Notes under the pieces: model-generated | The model's database searches: none | Told to the model about the DNA's origin: nothing | What the model saw: only the letters and a program-made list of their open reading frames with translations | Translations under genes and position numbers: made by a program | Shown: one piece after another, positions 34,884-44,106 of the stretch | How the letters are laid out: each line of letters starts with the position of its first letter | Numbering within the stretch: position 1 is the first letter of the stretch | Assembly: GCF_001513975.1 (NCBI RefSeq) | Contig: NZ_KQ947994.1 | Coordinates: 170,564 to 234,563, forward strand | Direction of reading: 5' to 3' | DNA: 64,000 nt | Origin: Streptomyces curacoi | Lineage (GTDB): Bacteria; Actinomycetota; Actinomycetes; Streptomycetales; Streptomycetaceae

Positions 34884-36857
34884 TCAGCCGCTCGTGCGGT
34901 CCGCCCGGCGGCGGTCCGGGCCGCGTTGCAGGACGCGGCGGGTGCGGTGCAGCTGGAGGGCCAGCTGGACCTCCAGCGCCTGGGCCGGTTCCTGCCACTT
35001 CTCGCCGAGGAGTTCGGTGATGCGTTCCAGCCGCCGTGACACGGTGTTGGGGTGGACGTGGAGCCGCTCCGCCGCGTAGGTGGGGCTGCCGCCGGAGGCG
35101 AAGTACTCCTCCAGTGTTCTCGCCAGTTCGGTGCGTTGGAGGTTGTCGTAGTCGAGCACCGCGCCGATGGTGTGGCTGATGAAGTCGCCCGTGTTGGGGT
35201 TCTCCGACAACAGCAGCCCGAGGAAACCGAGTTCCTGCGGCGAGGCGGTGCTGCCGATGCCGCCCAGCGCGACCACGGCGTCCAGACAGCGTCTGGCCTC
35301 CTGGTACGTGGTGACGACGGCCGCCGGGCACTCGGCCGGGCCCGAACTGCCCGCCGTCACCCGGCGGCCCAGCACCGACGACAGCTCCTTCGACAGGGCG
35401 GCCGAGGCGGCGCCCGGGTCGGTGCCGGGCAGCAGGAACACCAGGCAGTCCCCGGCCAGGGTCCGCAGACCGCGGTGCCGGTGCGCGTACGCCGACGCCC
35501 ACACCAGGGCCCGGCCCTGGATGCCGCCCTCGGGCCGCACGGCCACCACGACATGGGGTTCGTCCAGGTCGAGGGAGAGCCGGCGGGCGCGCTCGGCGAC
35601 CTGCTCCAGGGCCGACGGCGAGCCGGTGATCAGGTCCCGCAGCAGCTCGTCGCGGGCCTGACCGTCGGCGACGGCCGCGCTGCGCTGCATCAGCAGCAGG
35701 ATGGCGATGCACTGCGCGACCATGCCGAGCAGCTGGACATGGTGCTCCTCGGTCTCCTCGGGCGGAGCCAGCACCAGCGTGCCGAGCATCTCCTCGCCGG
35801 CGGCCGCCGGGGCCACCCACAGTCCGCCGGCCGCGCGCACCGGGCGCCGTTCGGCGTGCGCGTCGAGCGCGGCGGCGGCGACGTCGTCCGCGACCGTCGA
35901 CTGCGGTAACACACCCGCCGCCGCCAACTCCCGGCCGGCCGGGTCCCGTACGCTCAGCGGGCCGCCGAGGAGCTCGGCCGCCTCGGCGGTGAGCACCTGA
36001 AGGTCGCTGCCCGCCAGCACCAGGTCGATCAGCCGGCTGTGGATGCTGCGCAGCTGCTGGGCCAGCTGTGAGGAGCCCCGCTCGCGCAGGGTGTCCTCGG
36101 CCAGTTCGGCGATCTCCCGGCGGGTGCCGTCGAGCAGGCGGGCCTTCTCGATGGCGACGGAGACCAGGTCCGCGAGCGACACCATCAGCGAGATCTCGTC
36201 GGGCCCGAAATGCCGTACGGAGCGGCCGGCCGCGTACAGGACACCCGAGACCTCGTTGTCGCGCTGGAGCGGCACCGCCATCATGGAGCGCAGACCCTCG
36301 GCGCGGACGACCGCGTCGATCTCCTCGGAGTGAGTGAACGTTTCATCGACCAGATAGTCGGACGTCGAGAAGGGCCCGGCCTCCTTCATCGCGCGCAGCC
36401 CCAGCCCGCCCACCATGGGCACCCGGAAGCCGACGGTGATGGCCGATGCCTGGCCGTCCGCCGCGCGCACCACCGAGCCGTCCTGCTGGGGGTCGTACAG
36501 CGCGACCCAGGACATGTCGACGCCGAACAGCAGCCTGGTGCGGCGGACGATCACCTTCAGCAGGGTGTCGAGCGTGTACGGCAGCGTCAGGTCGCGCACG
36601 GTGTCGACCAGTGCCACCAGCCCCGCCTCGCGCTGCCGGCGGCGCTCGAAGAGGTCCCGGATGCGCAGGCTGAGATCCCGGGCCCGCTCCAGTTCGGCCA
36701 GTCGCTCCGGGCCGGCGCCGTCGGCTCGGGCGTCGCTGACGACCTTCTCGTACCGGTCCGCGGGGGCTTCCGCCACCAGCAGTTCGAGCATGTCGAGCGC
36801 ACTCGAACGCGATTCACCTGCTGCTGCGAAATCCCCCACCGTGTTCGTTCCCCCCAT
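34884..36857 (-). CDS. GAF-domain PucR-family transcriptional regulator
   Basis: About 657 aa. Residues about 40-75 look coiled-coil (RLAELERARDLSLRIRDLFERRRQ). A GAF domain covers about 90-245 (YTLDTLLKVIVRRTRLLFGVDMSWVALYD...MMAVPLQRDNEVSGVLYAAGR). A PucR-like middle region follows, and the C-terminal PucR HTH is TYAAERLHVHPNTVSRRLERITELLG. Such regulators sense small molecules through GAF and control catabolic or secondary-metabolic operons. ATG 36857 has no strong RBS; an upstream in-frame TTG at 36881 is possible. It lies at the left border of the aromatic cluster and diverges from its first genes, so it is the only candidate pathway regulator in the window. Confidence 0.8.
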   Translation of the reverse strand: MGGTNTVGDFAAAGESRSSALDMLELLVAEAPADRYEKVVSDARADGAGPERLAELERARDLSLRIRDLFERRRQREAGLVALVDTVRDLTLPYTLDTLLKVIVRRTRLLFGVDMSWVALYDPQQDGSVVRAADGQASAITVGFRVPMVGGLGLRAMKEAGPFSTSDYLVDETFTHSEEIDAVVRAEGLRSMMAVPLQRDNEVSGVLYAAGRSVRHFGPDEISLMVSLADLVSVAIEKARLLDGTRREIAELAEDTLRERGSSQLAQQLRSIHSRLIDLVLAGSDLQVLTAEAAELLGGPLSVRDPAGRELAAAGVLPQSTVADDVAAAALDAHAERRPVRAAGGLWVAPAAAGEEMLGTLVLAPPEETEEHHVQLLGMVAQCIAILLLMQRSAAVADGQARDELLRDLITGSPSALEQVAERARRLSLDLDEPHVVVAVRPEGGIQGRALVWASAYAHRHRGLRTLAGDCLVFLLPGTDPGAASAALSKELSSVLGRRVTAGSSGPAECPAAVVTTYQEARRCLDAVVALGGIGSTASPQELGFLGLLLSENPNTGDFISHTIGAVLDYDNLQRTELARTLEEYFASGGSPTYAAERLHVHPNTVSRRLERITELLGEKWQEPAQALEVQLALQLHRTRRVLQRGPDRRRADRTSG

Positions 36858-37100
36858 AGATACGAGCACACCCGCCCGCAAAATCTAGGTTGGCCCGGAG
36901 CCAGTGGTCAACCGGAACCCGAGCCCAAGGTGCAGGTGAACACCACGGGCGGTGGGCCGGCCACCACCCCCCGTCACCGATGGTGTCGCCTGAGCACCTT
37001 CTGATGAACACGCTCCACCAGCAAGGCTGACGCTCAGTGCCACGGCCGTGGCACCGCGGGCCGCGTGAGGCGGCAGCAGCCGACGAGATGGGGGAGAGAG

Positions 37101-37883
37101 ATGTCGCAGGCACAGCTGGAACCGGTTGTCGCGCCCAGGCCGCGGGGCGCGGCCGCACCGGAAGCCGGCCGGCTCAGCAGCTACGAGCGGTCGCTGGGGC
37201 GCAGCCGTGAGTCGCTCATGCGCAAGGACCGGCCCCGCGTCTTCACGATGTTCGGCCACGAATGGGACCTGTTCCCGGAGGTGTTCGCGCCGGTCTACTC
37301 GCCGTCGACCCAAGTCGCGGTCGACTTCCTGGACCTCGCCCGGCCCGGTACCCACGACGGCGGCTCGTTCCTCGAAATGGGCTGCGGCACCGGCCTGGTG
37401 GCCGCGATGGCCGTGTTCGCCGGCTACGACCGCGTGGTGGCCTCGGACATCAACCGGATGGCGGTGGCGAACGCGGCGGCCAACGCCGAACGGCACGGCC
37501 TCGGAGACCGGTTGCGCGCCGTGCACAGCGACCTGTTCGCGGGCCTGGAGCCCGGCGAGCGGTTCGACGTCGTCTTCTGGAGCTCCAACTACGTACTCGC
37601 CCCCGCCGACTACAGCTACCGCTCCCCGCACGAGCAGGCCTACGTCGACCCCGGCTACCGCACGCACCGCCGGTACCTGACCGAAGCCCCGCTGCGGGTC
37701 ACCCCGACCGGCTCCGCCCTGCTGCATTTCAGCGACCGCGGCGACGTGCCGGCGCTGTACCGGATCGCGGACGAGTGCGGACGCGAGCTGCGTCTGGTGG
37801 ACGCCCACCGGGTCCGCGAGTGCGAGTACGGCGACGACATGGTCGAGCACCTGCTGTTCGAGATCGTGCCGCGGACCGCCTGA
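37101..37883 (+). CDS. class I SAM-dependent methyltransferase, PrmC/HemK-like variant
   Basis: A 260-aa methyltransferase with SAM motif I EMGCGTGLVAAMAVFAG, acidic motif II VASDINRMAVANAAANAERHG, and motif IV FWSSNYVLAP. The fold and the N-terminal lead resemble the PrmC/small methyltransferase group, but the diagnostic NPPY is SSNY, so protein-glutamine methylation is unlikely. Start ATG 37101 follows GGGGGAGAG; the in-frame ATG at 37065 lacks an RBS. It lies 42 nt ahead of pabAB and is probably co-transcribed. I infer a small-molecule methyltransferase for an aminoaromatic intermediate. Confidence 0.8.
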   Translation: MSQAQLEPVVAPRPRGAAAPEAGRLSSYERSLGRSRESLMRKDRPRVFTMFGHEWDLFPEVFAPVYSPSTQVAVDFLDLARPGTHDGGSFLEMGCGTGLVAAMAVFAGYDRVVASDINRMAVANAAANAERHGLGDRLRAVHSDLFAGLEPGERFDVVFWSSNYVLAPADYSYRSPHEQAYVDPGYRTHRRYLTEAPLRVTPTGSALLHFSDRGDVPALYRIADECGRELRLVDAHRVRECEYGDDMVEHLLFEIVPRTA

Positions 37884-37925
37884 CACGCATCGACACGGCT
37901 GCCGACGAGGAACCCGAGGACCGAC

Positions 37926-40055
37926 GTGCGCACGCTTCTCATCGACAACTACGACTCGTTCACGTACAACCTCTTCCACCAGCTGACCGAGGTGAACGGC
38001 CGGGAGCCGGAGGTCGTCAGGAACGACGACCCGGCATGGCGGGCGGAACTGCTCGACGACTTCGACAACGTGGTGGTATCGCCCGGGCCCGGCACCCCGC
38101 ACCGCGCCAGTGACCTGGGCATCTCCCGCGAGGTCGTGGCGCAGGGCCGGCTGCCGCTGCTCGGCGTGTGCCTCGGGCACCAGGCGATCGGGCTGCTGCA
38201 CGGCGCCGAGGTGCACCGGGCGCCCGAGCCGCGGCACGGACGGACCTCGCCCGTGCTGCACTCCGGCACGGGCCTGTTCTGCCGGGTGCCCTCCCCGATG
38301 GAGGTGGTCCGCTACCACTCGCTCGCGGTGAGCGCGCTGCCCCCGGAGCTGGAGGCCACCGCCTGGACGCCGGACGGCGTACTGATGGGGCTGCGGCACC
38401 GGCTGCGCCCGATGTGGGGGATCCAGTTCCACCCGGAGTCCATCTGCACCCGGGACGGCACGCAACTCCTGCGCAACTTCGCCGAGTTGAGCCGCCCCTA
38501 CCGCAAGCGGCACCCGCTGCGCCGGCGCCGGTCCCAGACCGCGCCGCCGGTGCGGCCCGCCCCGGACCGGCCGGCCCGGCGGCTGCGGGTGCTGGTCGAG
38601 CGGATGCCGACGCGCTGGACGGACGAGGCCGCGTACGCCGTGCTGTTCAAGGGCGGCGACCACGCCTTCTGGCTGGACAGCAGCAGGCCCGACGAACGGC
38701 GCGGACGGTTCTCCGTGATGGGGGACGCCTCCGGGCCGCTGGGCCGGGTGGCCACGGCCGACGTCTCCAGCGCGACCGTGAGCGTGCGGTCGGCGACCGG
38801 CACCGAGATGTCCGCGGGCCCCTTCCTCGACTGGCTCGACCGGGACCTGCGCGGCATGCGCACCGAAGTGCCGCCGCTGCCCTTCGACTTCGCGCTCGGC
38901 TGGGTCGGCTACCTCGGCTACGAACTCAAGGCCGAGTGCGGCGGCGACGCCGTGCACCGCTCGCCGGACCCGGACGCCACGATGGTGTTCGCGGGCCGGG
39001 GCCTGGTCCTCGACCACGCCACCGGGACCACCTATCTGCTGGCGCTGGCCGAGGACGGCGCCGCGTTCAGCACCGAGGCGGCGCACGCGTGGCTCGGACG
39101 GGCGCGCGGGCGGCTGGAGCGGGAGGCGGCGGGGTGCCGCCCCGAGCCGGCCTCCGGCGCCGGGCCCCGGAGTGCCGCCCCGCCCGCAGGGGCGGAGGGC
39201 ACGGTCACACTGCGGCACGACCGGGCGGCGTACCTGGCGCTGGTCGAGGCCTGCCAGGAGGAGATCGCCGCGGGGGAGACGTACGAGGTCTGCCTGACCA
39301 ACATGGCCGAAGTACGCGGCCGTTACGACCCCTGGCAGAGCTATCTGCGGCTGCGCCGCGAGCACCCCGCACCCTTCGCCGCCCTGCTGCAGTTCGGCGG
39401 GCTGCACGTACTGAGCACCTCGCCGGAGCGGTTCCTGCGGGTCGGCGCGGACGGGGTGATCGAGTCCGAGCCGATCAAGGGCACCCGGCCGCGGGGCGCG
39501 AGCCCGGCCGAGGACGCGGCCCTGGTCGCCGGGCTGCGCAGCGAGGAGAAGGACCGCGCCGAGAACCTGATGATCGTCGACCTGGTCCGCAACGACCTGG
39601 GGCGGTGCGCCGTGCCCGGGTCGGTCGAGGCCGACGACATCTTCCGAGTGGAGACCTACGCGACGGTCCACCAGCTGGTGAGCACCGTGCGGGCGCGGCT
39701 GCGGCCCGGCCTCGGCGCGGTGGACTGTGTCCGCGCGGCCTTTCCCGGGGGTTCGATGACGGGAGCGCCCAAGGTGCGCACCATGAAGATCATCGACCGT
39801 CTGGAGGGCGGGGCACGCGGCGTCTACTCGGGCGCCATCGGCTACCTCTCGCTGACCGGTGCCGCGGACTTCAGCATCGTCATCCGCACGGCGCTGGTCA
39901 CCGAGGACCGGGTGCGCTACGGCATCGGCGGCGCCGTCATCGCCTTGTCCGACCCGGCCGCCGAGTTCGAGGAGACGGCGGTGAAGGCCGCGCCGCTGCT
40001 GCAGCTGACGGGGGCCGCGTTCCCGGAGCGGCAGCAGGACGGCGTCAAGCTCTGA
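37926..40055 (+). CDS. pabAB: aminodeoxychorismate synthase, fused PabA-PabB
   Basis: A 709-aa fusion that makes 4-amino-4-deoxychorismate from chorismate and glutamine. The amidotransferase half (about 1-190) has GPGTPHRASDLG, nucleophile GVCLGHQ (Cys82) and WGIQFHPES. The PabB half contains PIKGTRPRG with the lysine (near residue 518) that marks ADC synthases, where anthranilate synthases have PIAGT. GTG 37926 follows a GAGGACC Shine-Dalgarno. Fused PabAB is typical of antibiotic clusters (candicidin, chloramphenicol) rather than folate synthesis. No ADC lyase (pabC) or PapB/PapC gene is in the window, so the fate of ADC here is open. Confidence 0.9.
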   Translation: MRTLLIDNYDSFTYNLFHQLTEVNGREPEVVRNDDPAWRAELLDDFDNVVVSPGPGTPHRASDLGISREVVAQGRLPLLGVCLGHQAIGLLHGAEVHRAPEPRHGRTSPVLHSGTGLFCRVPSPMEVVRYHSLAVSALPPELEATAWTPDGVLMGLRHRLRPMWGIQFHPESICTRDGTQLLRNFAELSRPYRKRHPLRRRRSQTAPPVRPAPDRPARRLRVLVERMPTRWTDEAAYAVLFKGGDHAFWLDSSRPDERRGRFSVMGDASGPLGRVATADVSSATVSVRSATGTEMSAGPFLDWLDRDLRGMRTEVPPLPFDFALGWVGYLGYELKAECGGDAVHRSPDPDATMVFAGRGLVLDHATGTTYLLALAEDGAAFSTEAAHAWLGRARGRLEREAAGCRPEPASGAGPRSAAPPAGAEGTVTLRHDRAAYLALVEACQEEIAAGETYEVCLTNMAEVRGRYDPWQSYLRLRREHPAPFAALLQFGGLHVLSTSPERFLRVGADGVIESEPIKGTRPRGASPAEDAALVAGLRSEEKDRAENLMIVDLVRNDLGRCAVPGSVEADDIFRVETYATVHQLVSTVRARLRPGLGAVDCVRAAFPGGSMTGAPKVRTMKIIDRLEGGARGVYSGAIGYLSLTGAADFSIVIRTALVTEDRVRYGIGGAVIALSDPAAEFEETAVKAAPLLQLTGAAFPERQQDGVKL

Positions 40056-40060
40056 GAGTC

Positions 40061-40098
40061 CGTACGGCGGTGTCCCGGTGGCGGGGCACCGCCGTACG
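40061..40098. terminator. bidirectional hairpin between pabAB and the transaldolase-like gene
   Basis: A perfect 12-bp stem: CGTACGGCGGTG at 40061-40072 with CACCGCCGTACG at 40087-40098. It sits between two converging genes 82 nt apart. Confidence 0.8.
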
Positions 40099-40137
40099 TC
40101 TGTCGGCGCACCGCCCCACGCGGCCGGACAGCCGCCT

Positions 40138-41079
40138 CTACCCGTCCCCTTGCCCCGACCGCTCCAGCTCACAGGCCACGGCCTCCATGTCGACGCCCAG
40201 CTCGGCCAGTTCCTTCAGCGCCCGTCTGCCCGCGGAGGCCGCGCCCATCAGCGCCTCGCCCGCCAACTCCGCCTCCGCCGCGGCCTTTTCCAGCCGCTCC
40301 ACGGTCAGGATGTGCGCGGTGTTGGCGCCCACCAGGGCGGCCACCTGCGGCGGGGTCGGGTCGGCCCACAGCAGCAGCGGGAGCTGGGCCCCGCCGGTCC
40401 TGATGACCCGCCACCAGTCGCTGCTGAGCCGGTCCTCGCGCAGCCCGTAGAGAGTGCGGGCCAGCGCGACGGCCGCGGTGTCGCGGGCGGCGGCGGCCCG
40501 TGGGCCGGGCACCGCGTCCAGCCGCGCGTTGACCGCGTCGTCCAGCGTGCCGACCGGGACCCCGGCGACCAGGGTGATCTCGTGCAGCGGCAGCCCGGAC
40601 GCGAGCGCCCGTTCCATGCCGGCGAAGAAGGCGTCGAGGAGCTGGCCGTAGCGCTGCTCCGAGTACACCGGGCCGGCCTGCACCCCGATGCCCTGGGCGA
40701 GACAGTCGCGCAGCGCCATGAGGCCGCCCGCGTCCACCGGCAGCCGCACCAGGAAGTTGGCGCGGCCCACCCGCTCGTGCAGGGCGCGGGCCTCCTCCAG
40801 CAGGTCCTCGGCGCTCGTCCCACGCCCGTGGGTGAGGGCCAGCGACACATGTCCGGCCCGCCCCTCGCTCGCCAGGAACACCGGGAGCAGGGCGTCGCAG
40901 ACCCGGTGCAGAGCGGCGGGCGGCCCCCCGGTGAGCACGGCGCCCGCGACGAGCTCACGACGGCCCAGATGGCTGAGGACATCGACGTCGAAGTCCGCGG
41001 TGGTGTCCGCCGACAGCCATGGGGCGACTCCCTCGGCTGCCAGCTGCTGAAGCATGGCACTGGCTGACCGGCTGATCAT
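40138..41079 (-). CDS. transaldolase-like protein lacking the catalytic residues
   Basis: A 313-aa protein with transaldolase landmarks in order: MLQQLAAEGVAPWLS, DALLPVFLASEGRAGHVSLAL, NFLVRLPVDAGGLMALRDCLAQGIGV and YGQLLDAFFAGMERAL. The Schiff-base lysine (normally K in VKIPAT) is Arg112 in FLVRLPVD. The TSNPT motif reads VLTGGPP, and the EVDP and NVT motifs are also gone. It is shorter than actinobacterial transaldolases (about 370 aa). A classical transaldolase supplying erythrose 4-phosphate is therefore unlikely unless the site has been rebuilt. It is divergent from the DAHP synthase gene. ATG 41079 is chosen because homology starts there; the RBS is weak. Confidence 0.75.
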   Translation of the reverse strand: MISRSASAMLQQLAAEGVAPWLSADTTADFDVDVLSHLGRRELVAGAVLTGGPPAALHRVCDALLPVFLASEGRAGHVSLALTHGRGTSAEDLLEEARALHERVGRANFLVRLPVDAGGLMALRDCLAQGIGVQAGPVYSEQRYGQLLDAFFAGMERALASGLPLHEITLVAGVPVGTLDDAVNARLDAVPGPRAAAARDTAAVALARTLYGLREDRLSSDWWRVIRTGGAQLPLLLWADPTPPQVAALVGANTAHILTVERLEKAAAEAELAGEALMGAASAGRRALKELAELGVDMEAVACELERSGQGDG

Positions 41080-41224
41080 AAGAGTCAAGCCTAGGGCGAC
41101 CAGGCGACTCTGTGCATATCCCATGATTCGAATCTGTCAAGTTGCCCCTTGTACCGAACCGGTCGACCGCCCGGCTCTGTCATCCAGCGGCCCACCTATT
41201 CCCTCCCGCCTTTCCGTTTCCGGT

Positions 41225-41288
41225 ACTTCGTCACGTGCTGGCGTAATTCCCGGGAAAACCTGACTGAAAAAGCGCCACCTGACGAAGT
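41225..41288. promoter_or_regulatory. paired ACTTCGTCA motifs upstream of the DAHP synthase operon
   Basis: ACTTCGTCA at 41225-41233 on the plus strand and its inverse TGACGAAGT at 41280-41288, 55 bp apart start to start, within the divergent region of the transaldolase-like and DAHP synthase genes. The same motif recurs at five other cluster promoters. Confidence 0.65.
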
Positions 41289-41380
41289 TCGGATATGTCG
41301 ATGGAGCGCGGTGTTCACGCTTTCGCAGACTCGACGGCGCAGCCATGCCCGGGCGACCACGAGAGCACTGGAGGTGCCAC

Positions 41381-42550
41381 GTGCATAAAGTCGCGCAATG
41401 GAAATCGCGGCCTGCCGACCAACAGCCGGCCTGGCCGGACAAGCAGGTTCTGCGGCAGGTCCACGAGGAATTGAGGGAATCCCCGGCCCTGGTGCGCGGG
41501 GCCGACGTGCGTTCGCTGCGCACACTGCTCGGCCGCGCCGCGGCGGGCGAACTGCAGGTGATACAGACGGGTGACTGCGCCGAGGACCCGGCCGAGGCGA
41601 CGGCCGGTCACGTGGCGCGCAAGACGGCGCTCCTCGACGTCCTCGCGGGGGTGATGAAGGCCCGCTCGCACAAACCCGTCATCCGGGTGGGTCGGCTCGC
41701 CGGACAGTTCGGCAAGCCCCGCTCCAGCCCCACCGAGGTCGTCGACGGTGTGGAACTGCCGGTGTACCGGGGGCACATGGTCAACTCGCCCGAGCCCGAC
41801 CCGGAGTTGCGCCGCCCCGACCCCAAGCGGCTGGTCACCGGCTACCGGGCCGCCGCCGACGTGGTGGAACTGCTCGGCTGGTTCGGTGACGCCGGCCCGC
41901 CGCCCGTCGAGGCCCCCGTGTGGACCAGCCACGAGGCGCTGCTGCTCGACTACGAGGCGGCCATGCTGCGCCCCGAACCGGACGGCTCGCTGCTGCTGAC
42001 CTCGACGCACTGGCCGTGGATCGGCGAGCGCACCCGGCGCCTCGACGGGGCGCACGTGGCCTTCTTCGCCGCGCTCGCCAACCCGGTCGCGGTCAAGGTC
42101 GGGCCCACCATGACGCCCGAGGAACTCCTCGCGCTGTGCGGGCAGCTGGACCCGGAGCGGGAGGCGGGGAGGCTCACGCTCATCTCCCGCATGGGCGCCG
42201 GCAAGGCGGCCGAGCGGCTGCCCGCCCTGGTGCGCGCGGTCCGCGAGGCGCGGCATCCGGTGCTCTGGCTGTGCGACCCGATGCACGGCAACACCGTGTC
42301 CACTCCGCAGGGATTCAAGACGCGGTACGTCGAAACTGTCGTACGCGAGGTCGAGGAATTCCAGACGGCGGTTCTGGAGAACGGCGGTGTGGCCGCTGGG
42401 CTGCATTTGGAGACCACCCCGGACGAGGTCCACGAATGCGTGAACGACGCCTCCGGGGTCGGTGAGATCGGGGAGAAGTACACCAGTTACTGCGATCCCC
42501 GGCTGAATCCACGACAGGCGGTCGACGTCGTTTCCGCCTGGCGTGCCTGA
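41381..42550 (+). CDS. class II DAHP synthase, short PhzC-like form
   Basis: A 389-aa 3-deoxy-D-arabino-heptulosonate-7-phosphate synthase that commits PEP and erythrose 4-phosphate to the shikimate pathway. Class II motifs are TGDCAED (conserved Cys), KPVIRVGRLAGQFGKPRS, LISRMGAGK, WLCDPMHGNT and GFKTR. Primary-metabolism class II enzymes are about 445-470 aa; this one lacks most of the N-terminal regulatory extension, like PhzC of phenazine clusters, so weaker feedback control is likely. GTG 41381 follows GGAGGTGCCAC; the earlier in-frame ATG at 41345 has no comparable site. It opens the five-gene operon to 46405. Confidence 0.92.
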   Translation: MHKVAQWKSRPADQQPAWPDKQVLRQVHEELRESPALVRGADVRSLRTLLGRAAAGELQVIQTGDCAEDPAEATAGHVARKTALLDVLAGVMKARSHKPVIRVGRLAGQFGKPRSSPTEVVDGVELPVYRGHMVNSPEPDPELRRPDPKRLVTGYRAAADVVELLGWFGDAGPPPVEAPVWTSHEALLLDYEAAMLRPEPDGSLLLTSTHWPWIGERTRRLDGAHVAFFAALANPVAVKVGPTMTPEELLALCGQLDPEREAGRLTLISRMGAGKAAERLPALVRAVREARHPVLWLCDPMHGNTVSTPQGFKTRYVETVVREVEEFQTAVLENGGVAAGLHLETTPDEVHECVNDASGVGEIGEKYTSYCDPRLNPRQAVDVVSAWRA

Positions 42551-42591
42551 ACGACCGGCCGTGACAGCGGCCGAATAAGGAGCCAACCGTC

Positions 42592-43362
42592 ATGCAGAAG
42601 AAAATAGCCCTGGTCACCGGCGCGGCCGGTGGCATAGGAGCGGCGGTGGTGGAGACGCTCGCGGGCCAGGGGATCACGGTGGCCGCCGTCGACCGGGACG
42701 GCGACCTGCTGGACGTCCTCGTCAAGGAGGCCGCCGAGCGGGACGAGGACGTCGAGGCGTTCGTCGGGGACGTGACGTCCAGCGCGCTGGTCGAGGAGCT
42801 GGTGGGCGACGTCGAGGAGCGGCTGGGGCCGATCGACTTCCTGGTAAACGCCGCCGGCGTGCTCCGGCTCGCCGAGGCACGCGCCCTGACCGACGAGGAG
42901 TGGAGCGTCACCTTCGCCGTCAACACCACCGGCGTCTTCTTCGTCTCCCGCGCCGTGGTGAACCGTATGGTCGCCCGGCGCCGGGGCGCGATCGTCACCA
43001 TCGCCTCCAACTCGGCGGGCACGGCACGCACCGAGATGTCGGCGTACGCCGCGTCCAAGGCCGCCGCGACGATGTTCACCAAGTGCCTGGGCCTGGAGGT
43101 GGCGAAGTTCGGCATCCGCGCCAACATCGTCGCCCCCGGCTCCACCGACACCCCGATGCTCACGGCCATGTGGACCGACCAGGGCAGCGCGCGGGCCTCC
43201 ATCGAGGGCGTCCCGGAGGCGTACCGGGTGGGCATTCCGCTGGGCAAGCTCGCCCGGCCCACGGACGTCGCCAACGCGGTGGCGTTCCTGCTGTCCGACA
43301 AGGCGTCCCACATCACCATGCACGACCTGACGGTGGACGGGGGTGCGGCCCTCGGTGTCTGA
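42592..43362 (+). CDS. SDR dehydrogenase, DhbA/EntA-like (dihydro-hydroxyanthranilate dehydrogenase)
   Basis: A 256-aa classical SDR with cofactor motif TGAAGGIGAAV, NAAGVLRLA, catalytic Ser in ASNSAGTART, and YAASK. It resembles 2,3-dihydro-2,3-dihydroxybenzoate dehydrogenases of siderophore pathways. Placed between DAHP synthase and PhzD, it most likely aromatises trans-2,3-dihydro-3-hydroxyanthranilate to 3-hydroxyanthranilate using NAD, as proposed for benzoxazole antibiotic clusters. 2,3-Dihydroxybenzoate formation is the alternative, but no isochorismate synthase is visible and PhzE supplies the amino form. RBS AAGGAG precedes the ATG. Confidence 0.85.
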   Translation: MQKKIALVTGAAGGIGAAVVETLAGQGITVAAVDRDGDLLDVLVKEAAERDEDVEAFVGDVTSSALVEELVGDVEERLGPIDFLVNAAGVLRLAEARALTDEEWSVTFAVNTTGVFFVSRAVVNRMVARRRGAIVTIASNSAGTARTEMSAYAASKAAATMFTKCLGLEVAKFGIRANIVAPGSTDTPMLTAMWTDQGSARASIEGVPEAYRVGIPLGKLARPTDVANAVAFLLSDKASHITMHDLTVDGGAALGV

Positions 43363-43425
43363 GCCCTGCGGTCCGCCCCGCGGCCCGTACGCCCGAAACC
43401 CCCAGTCCCAGTAAGGAGCACACCT

Positions 43426-44106
43426 GTGCCAGGCATACCGCCCATCCGCCCCTATCCGCTGCCCACCGCCGCCGACCTGCCCGCCAACACGGTGAGCTGG
43501 ACGGTCGATCCCGAGCGTGCCGTGCTGCTCGTGCACGATCTGCAGAAGTACTTCCTCGCCCCGTTCCCGGCCGGCCAGGAGCCCGTCGAGTCGCTGGTGC
43601 GCAACGCCGCCCGGCTGCGCGAGCGCCTCGCCGCCCTCGGCGTGCCCGTCGCCTACACCGCACAGCCCGGCGGGATGACCGAGGGCCAGCGCGGGCTGCT
43701 CAAGGACATCTGGGGCCCCGGCATGACGACCAGCCCCGAGGACCGCCAGGTCGTCGAGCCGGTGGCGCCCGTGGCGGGCGACTGGGTGTTCACCAAGTGG
43801 CGCTACAGCGCCTTCCACAACACCGAGCTGCTCCAGCGGATGCGCGCCAGCGGCCGCGACCAGCTGATCATCTGCGGGGTGTACGCACACGTCGGCGTCC
43901 TGATGACCGCCCTGGACGCGTTCAGCCACGACATCCAGCCCTTCGTGGTGGCCGACGCGATCGCCGACTTCGGCCGCCGCCACCACCGGATGACCCTGGA
44001 GTACGCCGCCGCGCGCTGCGCCTCCCTGACCGTCACGGACGACTTGCTGGCCGCGCTGCCCCTGCCCGCCGGGCGGGAACTGGCGTACTCGGGAGGTGAG
44101 CTGTGA
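43426..44106 (+). CDS. phzD: isochorismatase-type vinyl-ether hydrolase, PhzD-like
   Basis: A 226-aa hydrolase of the isochorismatase superfamily. It should split the enolpyruvyl group from 2-amino-2-deoxyisochorismate to give trans-2,3-dihydro-3-hydroxyanthranilate and pyruvate. The acid Asp38 lies in LVHDLQKYF at the PhzD position, and the catalytic Lys in FTKWRYSAFHNTEL. As in PhzD and EntB, the usual superfamily Cys is absent (ICGVYAHVGV). It lacks the C-terminal aryl carrier domain of EntB. It starts at GTG 43426, and its TGA overlaps the GTG of phzE, indicating tight coupling. Confidence 0.92.
   Translation: MPGIPPIRPYPLPTAADLPANTVSWTVDPERAVLLVHDLQKYFLAPFPAGQEPVESLVRNAARLRERLAALGVPVAYTAQPGGMTEGQRGLLKDIWGPGMTTSPEDRQVVEPVAPVAGDWVFTKWRYSAFHNTELLQRMRASGRDQLIICGVYAHVGVLMTALDAFSHDIQPFVVADAIADFGRRHHRMTLEYAAARCASLTVTDDLLAALPLPAGRELAYSGGEL

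Noticed and set aside
37101..37883. PrmC/HemK release-factor methyltransferase
   Set aside because: The catalytic NPPY motif is SSNY, and the gene is coupled to pabAB rather than to prfA.
36885..40172. A 1095-aa minus-strand open frame opposite the methyltransferase and pabAB
   Set aside because: It is antisense to two well-supported genes and has the Arg/Gly/Val/His-rich composition of a GC-rich shadow frame, with no RBS or domain.
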